A stretch of DNA of 47,665 nt from an uncultured Desulfovibrio sp. (GCA_937926875.1 CALBAX010000036.1:1-47665); one strand, 5' to 3'. Numbered from the stretch's first letter, positions 32,569 to 43,910 are shown. The notes: a model not told the origin generated them from the letters alone. Program-made: numbers and translations.

Positions 32569-32710
32569 GGTAACTCCTTGAGGGAAATTTGCGGCGGCCG
32601 TGCAACACGGCGGCCATCCGTCTCTATACGACAAGCGGCCGGCAAAGACAATGTGCCTCCCCCTGCCCCGGCGGGGTGACAGGAAAGGCCCGCGCGGCTA
32701 CACTGCGGCC

Positions 32711-33910
32711 ATGAGATCCCGCCAGACCACCGGCCAGCATACGCTGCCGTCCCTCGTCCCCGTCACCGGTGCCGTGCCGCCGCCCGGCCACCGTCCGCCC
32801 GAAGACCACCTCCCGGAGTTGCAGCAGGCCCTGCTCGCCTGGTTCGACGCCAACGCCCGGCCCCTGCCCTGGCGACGCCATTACACGCCCTACGAAGTCT
32901 GGATCTCGGAGATCATGCTCCAGCAGACCCAGATGGAACGCGGCGTCAGCTACTTTTTGCGCTGGATGGGACGCTTCCCCGACCTGCCCTCCCTGGCCGC
33001 CGCTTCCGAGGAGGACGTGCTGCACGCCTGGGAGGGCCTGGGCTACTATTCCCGTGCCCGCAACCTGCTGGCCGCCGCCCGTCTGGTCATGCAGGAACAC
33101 GGCGGTGTCTTCCCTTCCGATCCCGAAGCCATCCGCGCCCTGCCCGGCATCGGCCCCTATACCACGGCCGCCATCGCCAGCATCGCCTTCAACCTGCCCG
33201 TGGCCTGCATCGACGCCAATGTGGAACGGGTCATCGCCCGCGTCTTCGATGTGGACAGCCCGGTCAAATCCGGCCCGGCCGCCGCACGCATCGCGGAGCT
33301 GGCCCGCCGCATCCTGCCCGGGGGCGAAGCGCGCCGCCACAACCAGGCCATGATGGAACTGGGCGCCCTGGTCTGCGGCAAGAAGCCCCGCTGCGGCCAG
33401 TGTCCCCTGGCCCGGTTCTGCACGGCCCTGCACCTGGGCATCGTGCATGAACGTCCCGTGCCGGGCAAAAAGGCGGAGATCACGCCCATCGAGGTGGTGA
33501 CCGGCGTCCTCTCCAGCCACGGCCGCGTCTTCGTCCAGAAACGTCTGCCCCAGGGGGCCTGGGGCGGCCTGTGGGAGTTCCCCGGCGGCCGCGTGGAACC
33601 CGGCGAGACGCCGGAACAGGCCGTGGTGCGCGAATTCGCCGAAGAGACGGGCTTCACCGTCCGGGTGACGGCCCCGCTGGGCATCATCCGCCACGGCTAT
33701 ACCACCTACCGGGTACGCCTGCACTGCTTCGCCCTGGAGCTGGTCACGGACACGACGCCCGTGCCGCCCCGGCCACCCGTGCTCACGGCCGCCACGGCCT
33801 GCCGCTGGCTGGAACGCGGGGAGCTGGAGAGCCTGGCCATGCCCGCCGCCCACCGCAAGCTGGCCGACAGCCTCACGGCGCCGCAGGGACCGCTGCTGAC
33901 GGTTTTTTGA
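32711..33910 (+). CDS. mutY: A/G-specific adenine glycosylase
   Basis: A 399-residue DNA repair enzyme that removes adenine opposite 8-oxoguanine. The N-terminal HhH-GPD domain shows WISEIMLQQTQ with the catalytic Glu near residue 74, LPGIGPYTTAAIAS near 146 and CIDANVER with the catalytic Asp near 168. A four-Cys [4Fe-4S] motif (CGKKPRCGQCPLARFC) sits near 222. The C-terminal part (about 260-399) is a NUDIX-like domain with EFPGGRVEPGETPEQAVVREFAEETGF. The start is uncertain: an upstream in-frame Met at 32651 would add 20 residues with no better ribosome site. Single gene, followed by a terminator. Confidence 0.94.
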   Translation: MRSRQTTGQHTLPSLVPVTGAVPPPGHRPPEDHLPELQQALLAWFDANARPLPWRRHYTPYEVWISEIMLQQTQMERGVSYFLRWMGRFPDLPSLAAASEEDVLHAWEGLGYYSRARNLLAAARLVMQEHGGVFPSDPEAIRALPGIGPYTTAAIASIAFNLPVACIDANVERVIARVFDVDSPVKSGPAAARIAELARRILPGGEARRHNQAMMELGALVCGKKPRCGQCPLARFCTALHLGIVHERPVPGKKAEITPIEVVTGVLSSHGRVFVQKRLPQGAWGGLWEFPGGRVEPGETPEQAVVREFAEETGFTVRVTAPLGIIRHGYTTYRVRLHCFALELVTDTTPVPPRPPVLTAATACRWLERGELESLAMPAAHRKLADSLTAPQGPLLTVF

Positions 33911-33968
33911 GAGGGACGGGGACGCCCTCAGCGGTCTTTCGGTGCCCGCAAGGCCGAACGCCCCCACG

Positions 33969-34012
33969 GCACGTCCCTGCGGGCCGCCACCGGTCGCGGC
34001 TCGCACGAGGGG
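33969..34012 (+). repeat. Dispersed repeat family I, copy D (partial)
   Basis: Corresponds to 9376-9420: GCACG(G/T)CCCTGCGGGCCGCCA, then CGGTCGC, then GCACGAGGG. It lacks the first stem and core of copies A and B. Confidence 0.55.
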
Positions 34013-34160
34013 CCCCCTCAAGCTCCCCTTCCCCGGCGCGCCTTGCCAGGAGAGGGGACGGCGTCACCGGCGCTCCCTCCGGCGCAGGCCGGCCCGTCCC
34101 CGTACACCGGGATGCCCGACCGGCACGGATCCCGCGTCGTGCCCGCAGGGCCCTTGCCTG

Positions 34161-34187
34161 AAAAATCCGCGCCAAAAGCGGATTTTT
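34161..34187. terminator. Rho-independent terminator of mutY
   Basis: AAAAATCCGC, GCCAAAA loop, GCGGATTTTT: strong, with T-runs on both strands. Confidence 0.88.
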
Positions 34188-34209
34188 CCGCCCCGGCCAT
34201 GAAAAAAGC

Positions 34210-34238
34210 TTGACAGGCCCCCGATTCTCTCCTTATAT
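34210..34238 (+). promoter_or_regulatory. Strong sigma-70 promoter of the rimP-nusA-infB operon
   Basis: TTGACA, 17 bp, TTATAT, 129 bp before rimP; the best promoter match in the window. Confidence 0.82.
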
Positions 34239-34255
34239 GGTTGTCCGAAATGGCG

Positions 34256-34332
34256 CGGCAGTCACTGCCGCATCATCCTGATGCAGAACATGCGTTCACA
34301 ACGGGGTGGCCTCAACAGGCCCCCTTTTTTTT
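34256..34332 (+). promoter_or_regulatory. Hairpin-rich leader with a terminator before rimP
   Basis: Two small hairpins (GCGGCAG / CTGCCGC and GCATCA / TGATGC) are followed by a GC-rich stem GGCC / GGCC extended by G and C runs and eight T (34325-34332). The promoter at 34210 reads into it, so it may attenuate the operon or end a small RNA. Confidence 0.6.
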
Positions 34333-34366
34333 GTACTTGCGACCGGGCGGACGCCCAGGAAGGGAC

Positions 34367-35101
34367 ATGAGCGAAAACAGCCTCAAGGAAACCGTCACCC
34401 GTCTGGCCACGCCCCTGGTCCAGGCTCAGGGTCTTGAAATCTGGGGGGTGGAGATCGCCCAGGCAGGCCGTACCACAGTGCGTGTGTTCGTGGACCTGCC
34501 GCTGGAGGTCAAACAGGCCCAGGCAGCGCTGTCCGCCGACAGCGATCCCGCCGGTGACCTTGAGGGCAGCGCCGACATCATGACGGCCCGCTCCGCCAGC
34601 ATCGACCAGTGCGAGGAGATCTCCCGCCAGCTCGGCCTGGCCCTCGAAGTGGAAGACCTCATCGAGCAGGCCTATGTGCTGGAAGTCTCCACGCCCGGCT
34701 TCAGCCGTCTGTTCTTCTCTCTCGACCAGATGCGTCCCTATGCGGGCGACATGGTGGAACTGCGCATGGTCTCCGCCTACGCCCCCGAGAACGCCCCCGC
34801 GGCCCGTCGCGCCTGGCGCGGCGTCCTGCGCGAAGTCACCGGCAGCGCCGTGCGCCTGGCCCCGGCCAGCGTCTCGGCCGAGGGCGACATCTGCCCCGAG
34901 GCCATGGACGAGGTCCTGGTGCCCTGGGACATGGTGCGCCGCGCCAGCCGCATCCATATTTTCCGCCAGCCGCAGAAGCCCGGCAAGCAGCCCGCCCGCA
35001 AGGCCGCCAAGGCCGCGCCCCAGGGCGACGCCCCCAAAAAGGGCAAGGGCAAGAGCGGCAAGAGCAAGAATCCCGGCCGCAACGAGGCCGAAGACATATA
35101 A
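34367..35101 (+). CDS. rimP: Ribosome maturation factor RimP
   Basis: A 244-residue RimP, helping 30S assembly. The N-terminal domain (LATPLVQAQGLEIWGVEI) and the segment AYVLEVSTPGFSRLFFSLDQM match the family. It is longer than the usual 150-170 residues for two reasons: an insert of about 25 residues (about 45-75), and a Lys/Ala/Pro-rich tail of about 45 residues (residues 200-244) that is probably disordered and RNA-binding. AGGAAGGG lies upstream of the ATG. First gene of rimP-nusA-ylxR-infB. Confidence 0.93.
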   Translation: MSENSLKETVTRLATPLVQAQGLEIWGVEIAQAGRTTVRVFVDLPLEVKQAQAALSADSDPAGDLEGSADIMTARSASIDQCEEISRQLGLALEVEDLIEQAYVLEVSTPGFSRLFFSLDQMRPYAGDMVELRMVSAYAPENAPAARRAWRGVLREVTGSAVRLAPASVSAEGDICPEAMDEVLVPWDMVRRASRIHIFRQPQKPGKQPARKAAKAAPQGDAPKKGKGKSGKSKNPGRNEAEDI

Positions 35102-35237
35102 CCGCACGGGCACGCCCTGCGGTCCTCTCACGCGGCCGCAAGGCCGCTTCGTCATCACCCGCCCGTGACGGCGGTTTCCGGCCCCGGCCGGTACACCAGG
35201 AAATTTATGCCGCCCTGTGCGGCAGCCGGAGGTAGCA

Positions 35238-36557
35238 ATGAACCTTGAACTCAAAAAGGCCATTGACCAGATCAGCAAAGACAAGGGCCTTGACCGCGAC
35301 ATGCTCATCAAGACGCTTGAAGATGCCGTGCGCACCTCGGTGCAGCGCCGCTTCAGCGAAGATATGGATGTGGAAGTCCGGTACAACGACAACACCGGCG
35401 ACATCGAAGTCTACCAGTTCAAGATCGTGGTGGAAGACGGCGAAGTCGAGAACGAAGACACCCACATCGGCATTACCGAAGCCCGCACCCATGATCCCTC
35501 CGTGCAGATCGACGACGAAGTCGGTTTCCGCGTGAAGGTGGAAGACCTGGGCCGCATCGCCGCCCAGTCCGCCAAGCAGGTCATTATCCAGCGCATGCGC
35601 GACGCCGAGCAGGAGATCATCTACGACGAGTACAAGGACCGCATGGGCGAGATCGTCTCCGGCATCGTGCAGCGTCGCGACAAGGGCGGCTGGGTGGTCA
35701 ACCTGGGCCGCACCGAAGCCATCCTGCCCCGCGAGGAACAGATCCCCCGCGAACACTACAAGCGCAACGACCGCGTGCAGGCCATCATCATCGACGTGCG
35801 CAAGGAAGGCCGCGGCCCGCAGGTGGTCGTCTCCCGCGCGCACCGCGACTACATGGCCGCCCTGTTCCGCCGCGAAGTGCCCGAAGTGGACGACGGCGTG
35901 GTGCAGATCATGGGCGTGGCCCGCGACCCCGGCTCCCGCGCCAAGGTGGCCGTGCTCTCCCGCGAGCGCGACGTGGATCCCGTGGGCGCCTGCGTGGGCG
36001 TGCGCGGCTCGCGCATCCAGAACATCGTGCAGGAACTGCGCGGCGAACGCATCGACATCGTGGTCTGGAGCCCCGATATCGCCACCTACGCCCGCAACGC
36101 CCTGGCCCCGGCCATGGTCTCCCGCATCGTGGTGGACGAGGAAGAGAACCTGCTGGAAGTCATCGTGCCCGATGACCAGCTGACCAACGCCATCGGCCGC
36201 AAGGGCCAGAACGTCAAGCTGGCTGCCCGCCTGCTGGGCTGGAAGGTCGATATCTTCACCGAGACCCGCTACAACGAGGCCAATGCCATCGGCCACGGTC
36301 TGGAGCAGGTGGCCAGCGTGGCCGAAGTCTCCATGAACCAGCTGCTGGAAGCGGGCTACACCTCGCTGGACCTGCTGCGCCAGGCCAGTGACGAGGAACT
36401 GTCCGACAAGCTGGCCATCTCGGACAGCCGCATCGCCGACCTGCGTTCGGCCATCAACTTCCTGGCCCCCGTGGCCGAGCCCGAGCCCCGGGCCGCTGAG
36501 GAAGAAACGACCGGCGCCGGCAACAGCGAAAACGTCCAGGATGGTGATGAAGACTAG
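35238..36557 (+). CDS. nusA: Transcription termination/antitermination factor NusA
   Basis: A 439-residue NusA acting on RNA polymerase pausing, termination and antitermination. Order: an N-terminal domain (about 1-130), an S1 domain (about 135-205; GEIVSGIVQRRDKGGWVVNLG), and KH1 and KH2 (GVRGSRIQNIVQELRGERIDIV near 255; GRKGQNVKLAARLLGWKVDI near 320). A single HhH/acidic-repeat-like end follows near 365-410. It is shorter than E. coli NusA (495) and lacks the second C-terminal repeat. GGAGG lies 7 nt upstream. Part of the same operon as rimP. Confidence 0.95.
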   Translation: MNLELKKAIDQISKDKGLDRDMLIKTLEDAVRTSVQRRFSEDMDVEVRYNDNTGDIEVYQFKIVVEDGEVENEDTHIGITEARTHDPSVQIDDEVGFRVKVEDLGRIAAQSAKQVIIQRMRDAEQEIIYDEYKDRMGEIVSGIVQRRDKGGWVVNLGRTEAILPREEQIPREHYKRNDRVQAIIIDVRKEGRGPQVVVSRAHRDYMAALFRREVPEVDDGVVQIMGVARDPGSRAKVAVLSRERDVDPVGACVGVRGSRIQNIVQELRGERIDIVVWSPDIATYARNALAPAMVSRIVVDEEENLLEVIVPDDQLTNAIGRKGQNVKLAARLLGWKVDIFTETRYNEANAIGHGLEQVASVAEVSMNQLLEAGYTSLDLLRQASDEELSDKLAISDSRIADLRSAINFLAPVAEPEPRAAEEETTGAGNSENVQDGDED

Positions 36558-36788
36558 CCCCGACGCGCCCGCCGAGGGCTGCGAAGGGCCAGTGAGAATG
36601 TGCGTCATCTGCCGCCGCCGTTTCGCCAAGGCGGCACTGATGCGCCACGTGCGCGACGCGCACGGAAATTTGACTATCGACGCGCCGCAGACCAGTCCGG
36701 GCAGGGGCTGGTACCTGTGTGACGATCCGGCCTGTGCGGCACGATTCGCCAAGTTCAGACCGTCCCGACGGCGCAAGGGGGAAAAGTA

Positions 36789-36789
<1 letters not shown>
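36547..36789 (+). CDS. ylxR: YlxR family RNA-binding protein
   Basis: An 80-residue basic protein with the YlxR/DUF448 pattern MCVICRRRFAKAALMRHV near residue 18, GRGWYLCDDPACA near 55 and a Lys/Arg-rich end. Usually encoded between nusA and infB. It overlaps the nusA end in another frame. ATG 36547 (AGG upstream) and ATG 36598 (AAGGG upstream) are both possible starts; the former gives a family-like length. Its stop overlaps the infB ATG (TAATG). Confidence 0.85.
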
Positions 36790-39908
<3,119 letters not shown>

Positions 39909-39954
39909 GCCGCAGTGGCCCGGGCGGCCCGTCCCCTGCCGGACCGTCGCCCCT

Positions 39955-39976
39955 CGTAGCTTCCTTCGTCGCAACG
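39955..39976 (+). repeat. Dispersed repeat family I core, copy C
   Basis: CGTAGCTTCCTTCGTCGCAA and the next two bases match copies A and B with one difference. Flanking bases differ but still allow a short stem (TCGT / ACGA). Confidence 0.6.
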
Positions 39977-39983
39977 ATGGGCG

Positions 39984-40026
39984 CATCGAAGCCTTCGAGA
40001 CCGTCGAGGAAGCTGCCACCCTGTAA
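39984..40026 (+). repeat. 43-bp direct repeat, copy 2
   Basis: Exact copy of 39866-39908, 118 bp downstream of the first, in the same orientation and still including the TAA. It lacks any start codon or ribosome site and is not translated as part of infB. Confidence 0.95.
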
Positions 40027-40110
40027 CAACGACACCCGTGTCATGGCCGGGCCTGCCCCCGGCCATGGCAACGGATACCCGCGTCGGGGAATGTCCCCCT
40101 TTTCCCCGCC

Positions 40111-40141
40111 AGGGCGGCCGGTTTTCCGGCCGCCCTTTTTG
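40111..40141 (+). terminator. Rho-independent terminator after infB
   Basis: GGGCGGCCGG, TTTT loop, CCGGCCGCCC and five T. It separates infB from ylxP-nrnA. Confidence 0.9.
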
Positions 40142-40155
40142 ATGCGCCGGAGCAT

Positions 40156-40234
40156 GGGTGAGGGGGGAAGGGGACCTTTTGGGAAAAAGGTCTCCCTTCC
40201 CCCTCACGCTCCCCCCATCCTCCCAAAAACGTTT
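40156..40234 (-). repeat. Dispersed repeat family II, copy a
   Basis: A long hairpin at 40158-40207 (arms about 23 nt, one bulge, GGG loop). On the minus strand it is preceded by the family's lead sequence GTTTTTGGGAGGATGGGGGG. Confidence 0.8.
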
Positions 40235-40552
40235 ATCCAGGTCTGTCACGGACCGTCATGGCGCACAGGACGGCCTTCGTCTCCCAGTCCCCCGGTGACA
40301 TGCCGAAAAATCTGGATGGAAAAGCCCGTCATCCTTGCGATGGCGGAAAGCCTTGGGACAGCCATCCTCCTGCCCGCCCTTCCCCTGCCAGTCTCTCCTG
40401 CAACTGTCCCTGCCGGATGCCGCAAAACGGATGCCCTTTTCAAACGCCGCACTATCCTTTACAAAATACGTCTGCTTTCCTGCCTTTTCGCGAAGAGGAG
40501 CAGATAGCAGGCCCGCCGCACAACGACGGGGACCTGTCATACCGACCCGAAC

Positions 40553-40623
40553 AAAAGTTTTACGGGGGGATGGGGGCGCGGGGGAAGGGGGACGCTTTTT
40601 CCAAAAGCGTCCCCCTTCCCCCG
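40553..40623 (+). repeat. Dispersed repeat family II, copy b
   Basis: A perfect 20-bp stem (40580-40599 with 40603-40622) around a 3-nt loop, preceded by AAAAGTTTTACGGGGGGATG. It stands 28 bp before ylxP. Confidence 0.85.
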
Positions 40624-40650
40624 GCCTTGCCTCTCCCGAGGCCCGATACC

Positions 40651-40950
40651 ATGCCCATGTTCGTAGCAGTCCTGACCGTGGAATTCGCCCTTGACGGCAA
40701 CGACAACCTCAAGGCCAAGCGCCGTGTGGCCAACAGCTTGAAGCAAAAAGTGCGCAACCGCTTCAACGTGGCCATCGCCGAGGCAGGCACCGAGGACAGC
40801 CTGACCCGCCTGCGGCTGGCCGTGACGTCCATCTCCAACAGCGAGAGCCACTTGCGCAGCCGCATGGACAAATGCGCGCTGATGATGGAAGCCGTCTGCA
40901 CCGAAGAAATGACCGACAGCGAGGTAGAGATCTATGCCGTTGATGACTGA
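40651..40950 (+). CDS. ylxP: YlxP family protein (DUF503)
   Basis: A 99-residue protein of the DUF503/YlxP family: MFVAVLTVEFALDGNDNLKAKRRVANSLKQKVRNRFN at the start is typical, followed by VAIAEAGTED. Usually found near infB and rbfA, with a suspected role in ribosome maturation. ATG at 40651 or 40657. It overlaps nrnA by 17 bases. It is separated from infB by a terminator and repeats, so it must have its own promoter, not found. Confidence 0.9.
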   Translation: MPMFVAVLTVEFALDGNDNLKAKRRVANSLKQKVRNRFNVAIAEAGTEDSLTRLRLAVTSISNSESHLRSRMDKCALMMEAVCTEEMTDSEVEIYAVDD

Positions 40951-41950
40951 GATACCCGAAAACTGGCGCGAGCCCGCCGCGCGCGTGGCGGCAAGCCTGC
41001 GCGGTCTGGACCGGGTGCTGGTGGCCGCCCATGTGAACCCCGACGGGGACGCCCTGGGCTCCATGAGCGCCTTCGGCTGGCTGCTGAAGACATTGGGCAA
41101 GGAGTTCGTCCTCTACAGCCCCTCGGGCATGCCGGACTATCTGTCCTTCCTGCCCCTGCCCTGTACGCTGCTCACCAGCCTGGAACGCCTGCCCTTCGAG
41201 CCGCGGGCCCTGGTGCTGCTGGACTGCGGCGAGCCCCACCGCCTGGGCGACGACCTGGCCACGGCCCTGGAAGGCCGCTTCGCCGGGACGGCCATCGTCA
41301 ATATCGACCATCACCTGGGCAGCGACGGCATGGGGACGGTCGACAACTGGATCGAGCCCGCCGCCGCGGCCACGGCCCAGCTGGTGGCCTATGTCTGCCT
41401 GGCGGCCGGTCTGCGCCCGGAAGGCCCGCTGGGCGAATCCCTGGCTTTGGGCCTGGTGACCGATACTGGCGGCTTCCTGCACGGCAGCACCACGGCCGCG
41501 GTCTTCCGTCTGGCGGCCCTGCTCAGCGACTGCGGCTGTGACATCCACACACTGCGCGAAAAGCTCGACAACAACTGGAGCCCGGCCCGCATGGCGCTCT
41601 GGGCCCGGCTCATGCAGCGCGTGGAGATCTGCTGCGATGGCCGCGCGGCGCTGGCACTGGCCCGTCTGGAAGACCTGCGCCAGTGCGGGGCCCTCAAGGA
41701 AGACCTGGAAGGTCTGGTGGAGCAGTTCCGCCGCCTGCGCGGTGTGGAGGCCTCCGGCATCCTGCGGGAGGACGCGCCCGGCATCTTCAAGCTCAGCCTG
41801 CGTTCCACGGGCACGACGGACGTGCGTTCCGTGGCCGTCCGGTTCGGTGGCGGCGGGCATCGCAACGCGGCGGGCGGTACCCTGCGCATGGAGGGGAAGG
41901 AAGCCTTCGACGCTGTCCGTACGGCCCTGTGCCGTCTGCTGCACGGTTGA
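40934..41950 (+). CDS. nrnA: Bifunctional oligoribonuclease/PAP phosphatase (NrnA)
   Basis: A 338-residue DHH/DHHA1 phosphoesterase. Motifs: AHVNPDGDALGS near residue 33 and NIDHHLG near 122 (the DHH metal centre); LGLVTDTGGF near 173; and the substrate-binding VRFGGGGHRNAAGG near 307. It degrades 2-5-nt RNA ends and dephosphorylates 3'-phosphoadenosine-5'-phosphate (PAP), which matters to a sulfur organism using APS/PAPS chemistry. It overlaps ylxP. truB and rpsO, often next, are absent; a terminator follows. Confidence 0.92.
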   Translation: MPLMTEIPENWREPAARVAASLRGLDRVLVAAHVNPDGDALGSMSAFGWLLKTLGKEFVLYSPSGMPDYLSFLPLPCTLLTSLERLPFEPRALVLLDCGEPHRLGDDLATALEGRFAGTAIVNIDHHLGSDGMGTVDNWIEPAAAATAQLVAYVCLAAGLRPEGPLGESLALGLVTDTGGFLHGSTTAAVFRLAALLSDCGCDIHTLREKLDNNWSPARMALWARLMQRVEICCDGRAALALARLEDLRQCGALKEDLEGLVEQFRRLRGVEASGILREDAPGIFKLSLRSTGTTDVRSVAVRFGGGGHRNAAGGTLRMEGKEAFDAVRTALCRLLHG

Positions 41951-41975
41951 TGCCTGTGCCCGACGATGAAATGGA

Positions 41976-42003
41976 AAGGGGACCGCGGCTGCGGTCCCCT
42001 TCT
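41976..42003 (+). terminator. Rho-independent terminator of ylxP-nrnA
   Basis: AAGGGGACCGC, GGCT loop, GCGGTCCCCTT, then TCTTGT; strong stem, weak T-run. Confidence 0.75.
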
Positions 42004-42155
42004 TGTCTGCGGGTAAATGCCTGTGGGAGATGTTTCCGGTGTCGGGGACATCCGGATGGAAGGAGCACCGGCCCGGGCCGTGGAAAAACCATGTTTCCCA
42101 AGGCCCGGACGGGAAGTCACCAGCGGGATGCACCCACGCCGGAAGAGCGCATGCC

Positions 42156-42422
42156 CTAATCGGGGATGTAGCGGTTGATGGTGGCCGCGCCTTCCTCATG
42201 GGCGCGGTAATAGATCCGCAGCTCGCCGTTTTCGTCCAGCTCGAAGCGGGACTCCTGGACCAGGCCGTTGACCTCGGCCGTCATCAGCGCGGAAAGGATG
42301 TCTTTTTTGTTGAGCGCACGGAAGGAACCGTAGGTACCTTTCAGGGCCTCGATGACGTCTTCAGGGCAGGCTTCGTCCACCGTGGTCATGTACTTGAGGA
42401 TGGCAAAGTTCAGCGGTTTCAT
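42156..42422 (-). CDS. Small conserved-looking hypothetical protein
   Basis: An 88-residue protein I do not recognise. Its pattern (EDVIEALKGTYGSFRALNKKDILSALMTAEVNGLV, then beta-like ELRIYYRAHEEG) resembles a small winged-helix or helical DNA-binding fold, but no known family is certain. The ATG lies one base after the transporter stop, with AAAGGAG in the end of the transporter gene, so it is coupled to the transporter. It might regulate or accompany it. Confidence 0.75.
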   Translation of the reverse strand: MKPLNFAILKYMTTVDEACPEDVIEALKGTYGSFRALNKKDILSALMTAEVNGLVQESRFELDENGELRIYYRAHEEGAATINRYIPD

Positions 42423-42423
42423 C

Positions 42424-43503
42424 CTACTGCTCCTTTCTGCGGAAGAATTCCAGCGGGTTGGTGGCGATGGTGAAGATGCCCATGACCATCATGATGGCGC
42501 CGAGCCAGGCGACCGGGACCATGTTCCAGCCGTCGAGGCCGAAGAAGACCCCCAGGATGAGCCAGCAGAAGAAGGGGCCCCAGAAGGAGAAGGCGCCGTT
42601 GCAGGCCATACCCAGCGCGGCACCGCACATGGAGTTGCCGCGGTACCAGAGCATGAAGTTGAAGTAGCAGAGGAAACCGGCCACGATGAACCACTTCATG
42701 GAATCCATGTCGCCAATGGCCTTGCCCAGCATGGCGAAACCGTCGGCATGGCCGATCCAGGCCAGGATGGGCACCAGCACGAGCAGGTTGGAGATACCGA
42801 TGGTCACTTCACGGATGGTGATGCCCACTTCGGAGTCGATGATGGACACCCCGTAGCCGCACACGCACCCCTCGATGCCCCAGCCCAGGGCCGCCAGGAA
42901 GCCGAACAGCAGCCCCAGCATCATGTTGGGGTGGGCCTCATTGCCGCCGGAGCTGGCGATGCCGATCATGGCGCTGGCCGAGAAGCAGATGAGGATGCCC
43001 AGCATCATGCGGGGGGTCAGCTTCTGCTTGAAAAGGAAGCGGGCCAGGATGGCGCCGATGGCCGGGCACAGGGCGCTGATCGGTACGACGATGGAACCGG
43101 CCATCTGCAGGCCCACCACGTAGCAGGTGGAGGCAAAGGGGCCCCCGAACAGGGCAGCGATGAGCATCATGACGCCGGGACGGGTCTTGAAGCTGCGGCC
43201 GAAATCGCCCAGCTTGCCGCGCATGGCGGCCATGACAAGAGCCCAGATGGCAGCGCAACCGTCGGTCAGACCGGCACCCAGCGCACTCAGCAGGAAGAGG
43301 ACGGCAAATTCCGAAAGGCCGGAATTTTCACCATACCAGACAGCCCAGACACCCATGGCCATGGCATAGGTCATGAAAGCCGTATACATACCGTAGGTCA
43401 TGCCGGACGAGATCGCCGTGATGATGCCACGGATCTGGAAGCTTTTGCTCATTGCCCTCTTGGCGGCCACCGCGGCCGCGCTGGGGGTTGCGGTTTGCGT
43501 CAT
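42424..43503 (-). CDS. DMT/RhaT-like membrane transporter
   Basis: A 359-residue protein with about 10 hydrophobic segments, like the drug/metabolite transporters (EamA, RhaT group). A Lys/Arg-rich stretch follows the N-terminus; SFQIRGIITAISSGMTYGMYTAFMTYAM opens the first segment. Substrate unknown; sugar, amino acid or metabolite export or import are all possible. AAGGAGG lies upstream of the ATG. A promoter lies at 43605-43633. Co-transcribed with the 88-residue protein. Confidence 0.8.
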   Translation of the reverse strand: MTQTATPSAAAVAAKRAMSKSFQIRGIITAISSGMTYGMYTAFMTYAMAMGVWAVWYGENSGLSEFAVLFLLSALGAGLTDGCAAIWALVMAAMRGKLGDFGRSFKTRPGVMMLIAALFGGPFASTCYVVGLQMAGSIVVPISALCPAIGAILARFLFKQKLTPRMMLGILICFSASAMIGIASSGGNEAHPNMMLGLLFGFLAALGWGIEGCVCGYGVSIIDSEVGITIREVTIGISNLLVLVPILAWIGHADGFAMLGKAIGDMDSMKWFIVAGFLCYFNFMLWYRGNSMCGAALGMACNGAFSFWGPFFCWLILGVFFGLDGWNMVPVAWLGAIMMVMGIFTIATNPLEFFRRKEQ

Positions 43504-43910
43504 AAATCCTCCTTGGGTTGTTTGGGATATGCTGCCTTTACCTCTGTCTGCGGGAAGGGGGCCCTGAGGTCCCTGCAAATGGAATTTGTTTTCAATTACA
43601 TGATGTTATGTGACATCTCCTGAATATTGTCAAATCAAACTTCGCATACGCAGGATAGAGCCCCTGTTATGTTCATAAAAATCACAAGCTGGCAAGCAGA
43701 AAAATATATCCCGTGGCCCCCCTGTCCGGCGACCACACTTCTTTGCCTGCCGGATCCCTGCCGGACTGGCCCCGGGACTCCGGCGAAGAGCCCCGGTACA
43801 GCGGCGGCCGCATGTTCCCCAAAAGCAGCAAGGGACACCCCGCCACATCATGATGCCGCGACAGGACATCCCTCCGATATGGACATGTACAGGCCTAGGA
43901 CAGATCCGTC
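43504..43910. other. Intergenic region between the transporter and argB
   Basis: About 400 bp. It holds the promoter at 43605-43633 and a 10-bp hairpin GGCCTAGGAC / GTCCTAGGCC at 43892-43917 that overlaps the argB stop codon. The middle part (43650-43890) shows nothing convincing. Confidence 0.6.
43605..43633 (-). promoter_or_regulatory. Sigma-70 type promoter of the DMT transporter
   Basis: Minus strand: TTGACA, 17 bp, CATAAC, 102 bp upstream of the ATG. Confidence 0.55.

Larger units (their letters stand above)
33911..34366. other. Intergenic region between mutY and rimP
   Basis: About 455 bp: a diverged repeat of family I (33969-34012), terminator 34161-34187, promoter 34210-34238 and a hairpin-rich leader. 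No gene seen. Confidence 0.6.
39909..40650. other. Repeat-rich intergenic region between infB and ylxP
   Basis: About 740 bp. In order: a family I core (39955-39976), the second copy of the infB end (39984-40026), a hairpin (CATGGCCGGG / CCCGGCCATG) near 40041-40066, the infB terminator (40111-40141), and two family II hairpin repeats (40156-40234 and 40553-40623). No gene seen. Confidence 0.7.

Noticed and set aside
34241..34330. A tRNA at the place of E. coli metY before rimP
   Set aside because: Hairpins are present but no acceptor stem, T-loop or CCA-compatible fold could be drawn.
39909..40650. CRISPR array or insertion sequence after infB
   Set aside because: Repeats are unequal in spacing and number; no transposase or terminal inverted repeats with a gene.
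43591..43640. CRP/FNR-type site before the DMT transporter
   Set aside because: ATGTTATGTGACAT has a TGTGA half, but the second half is missing.
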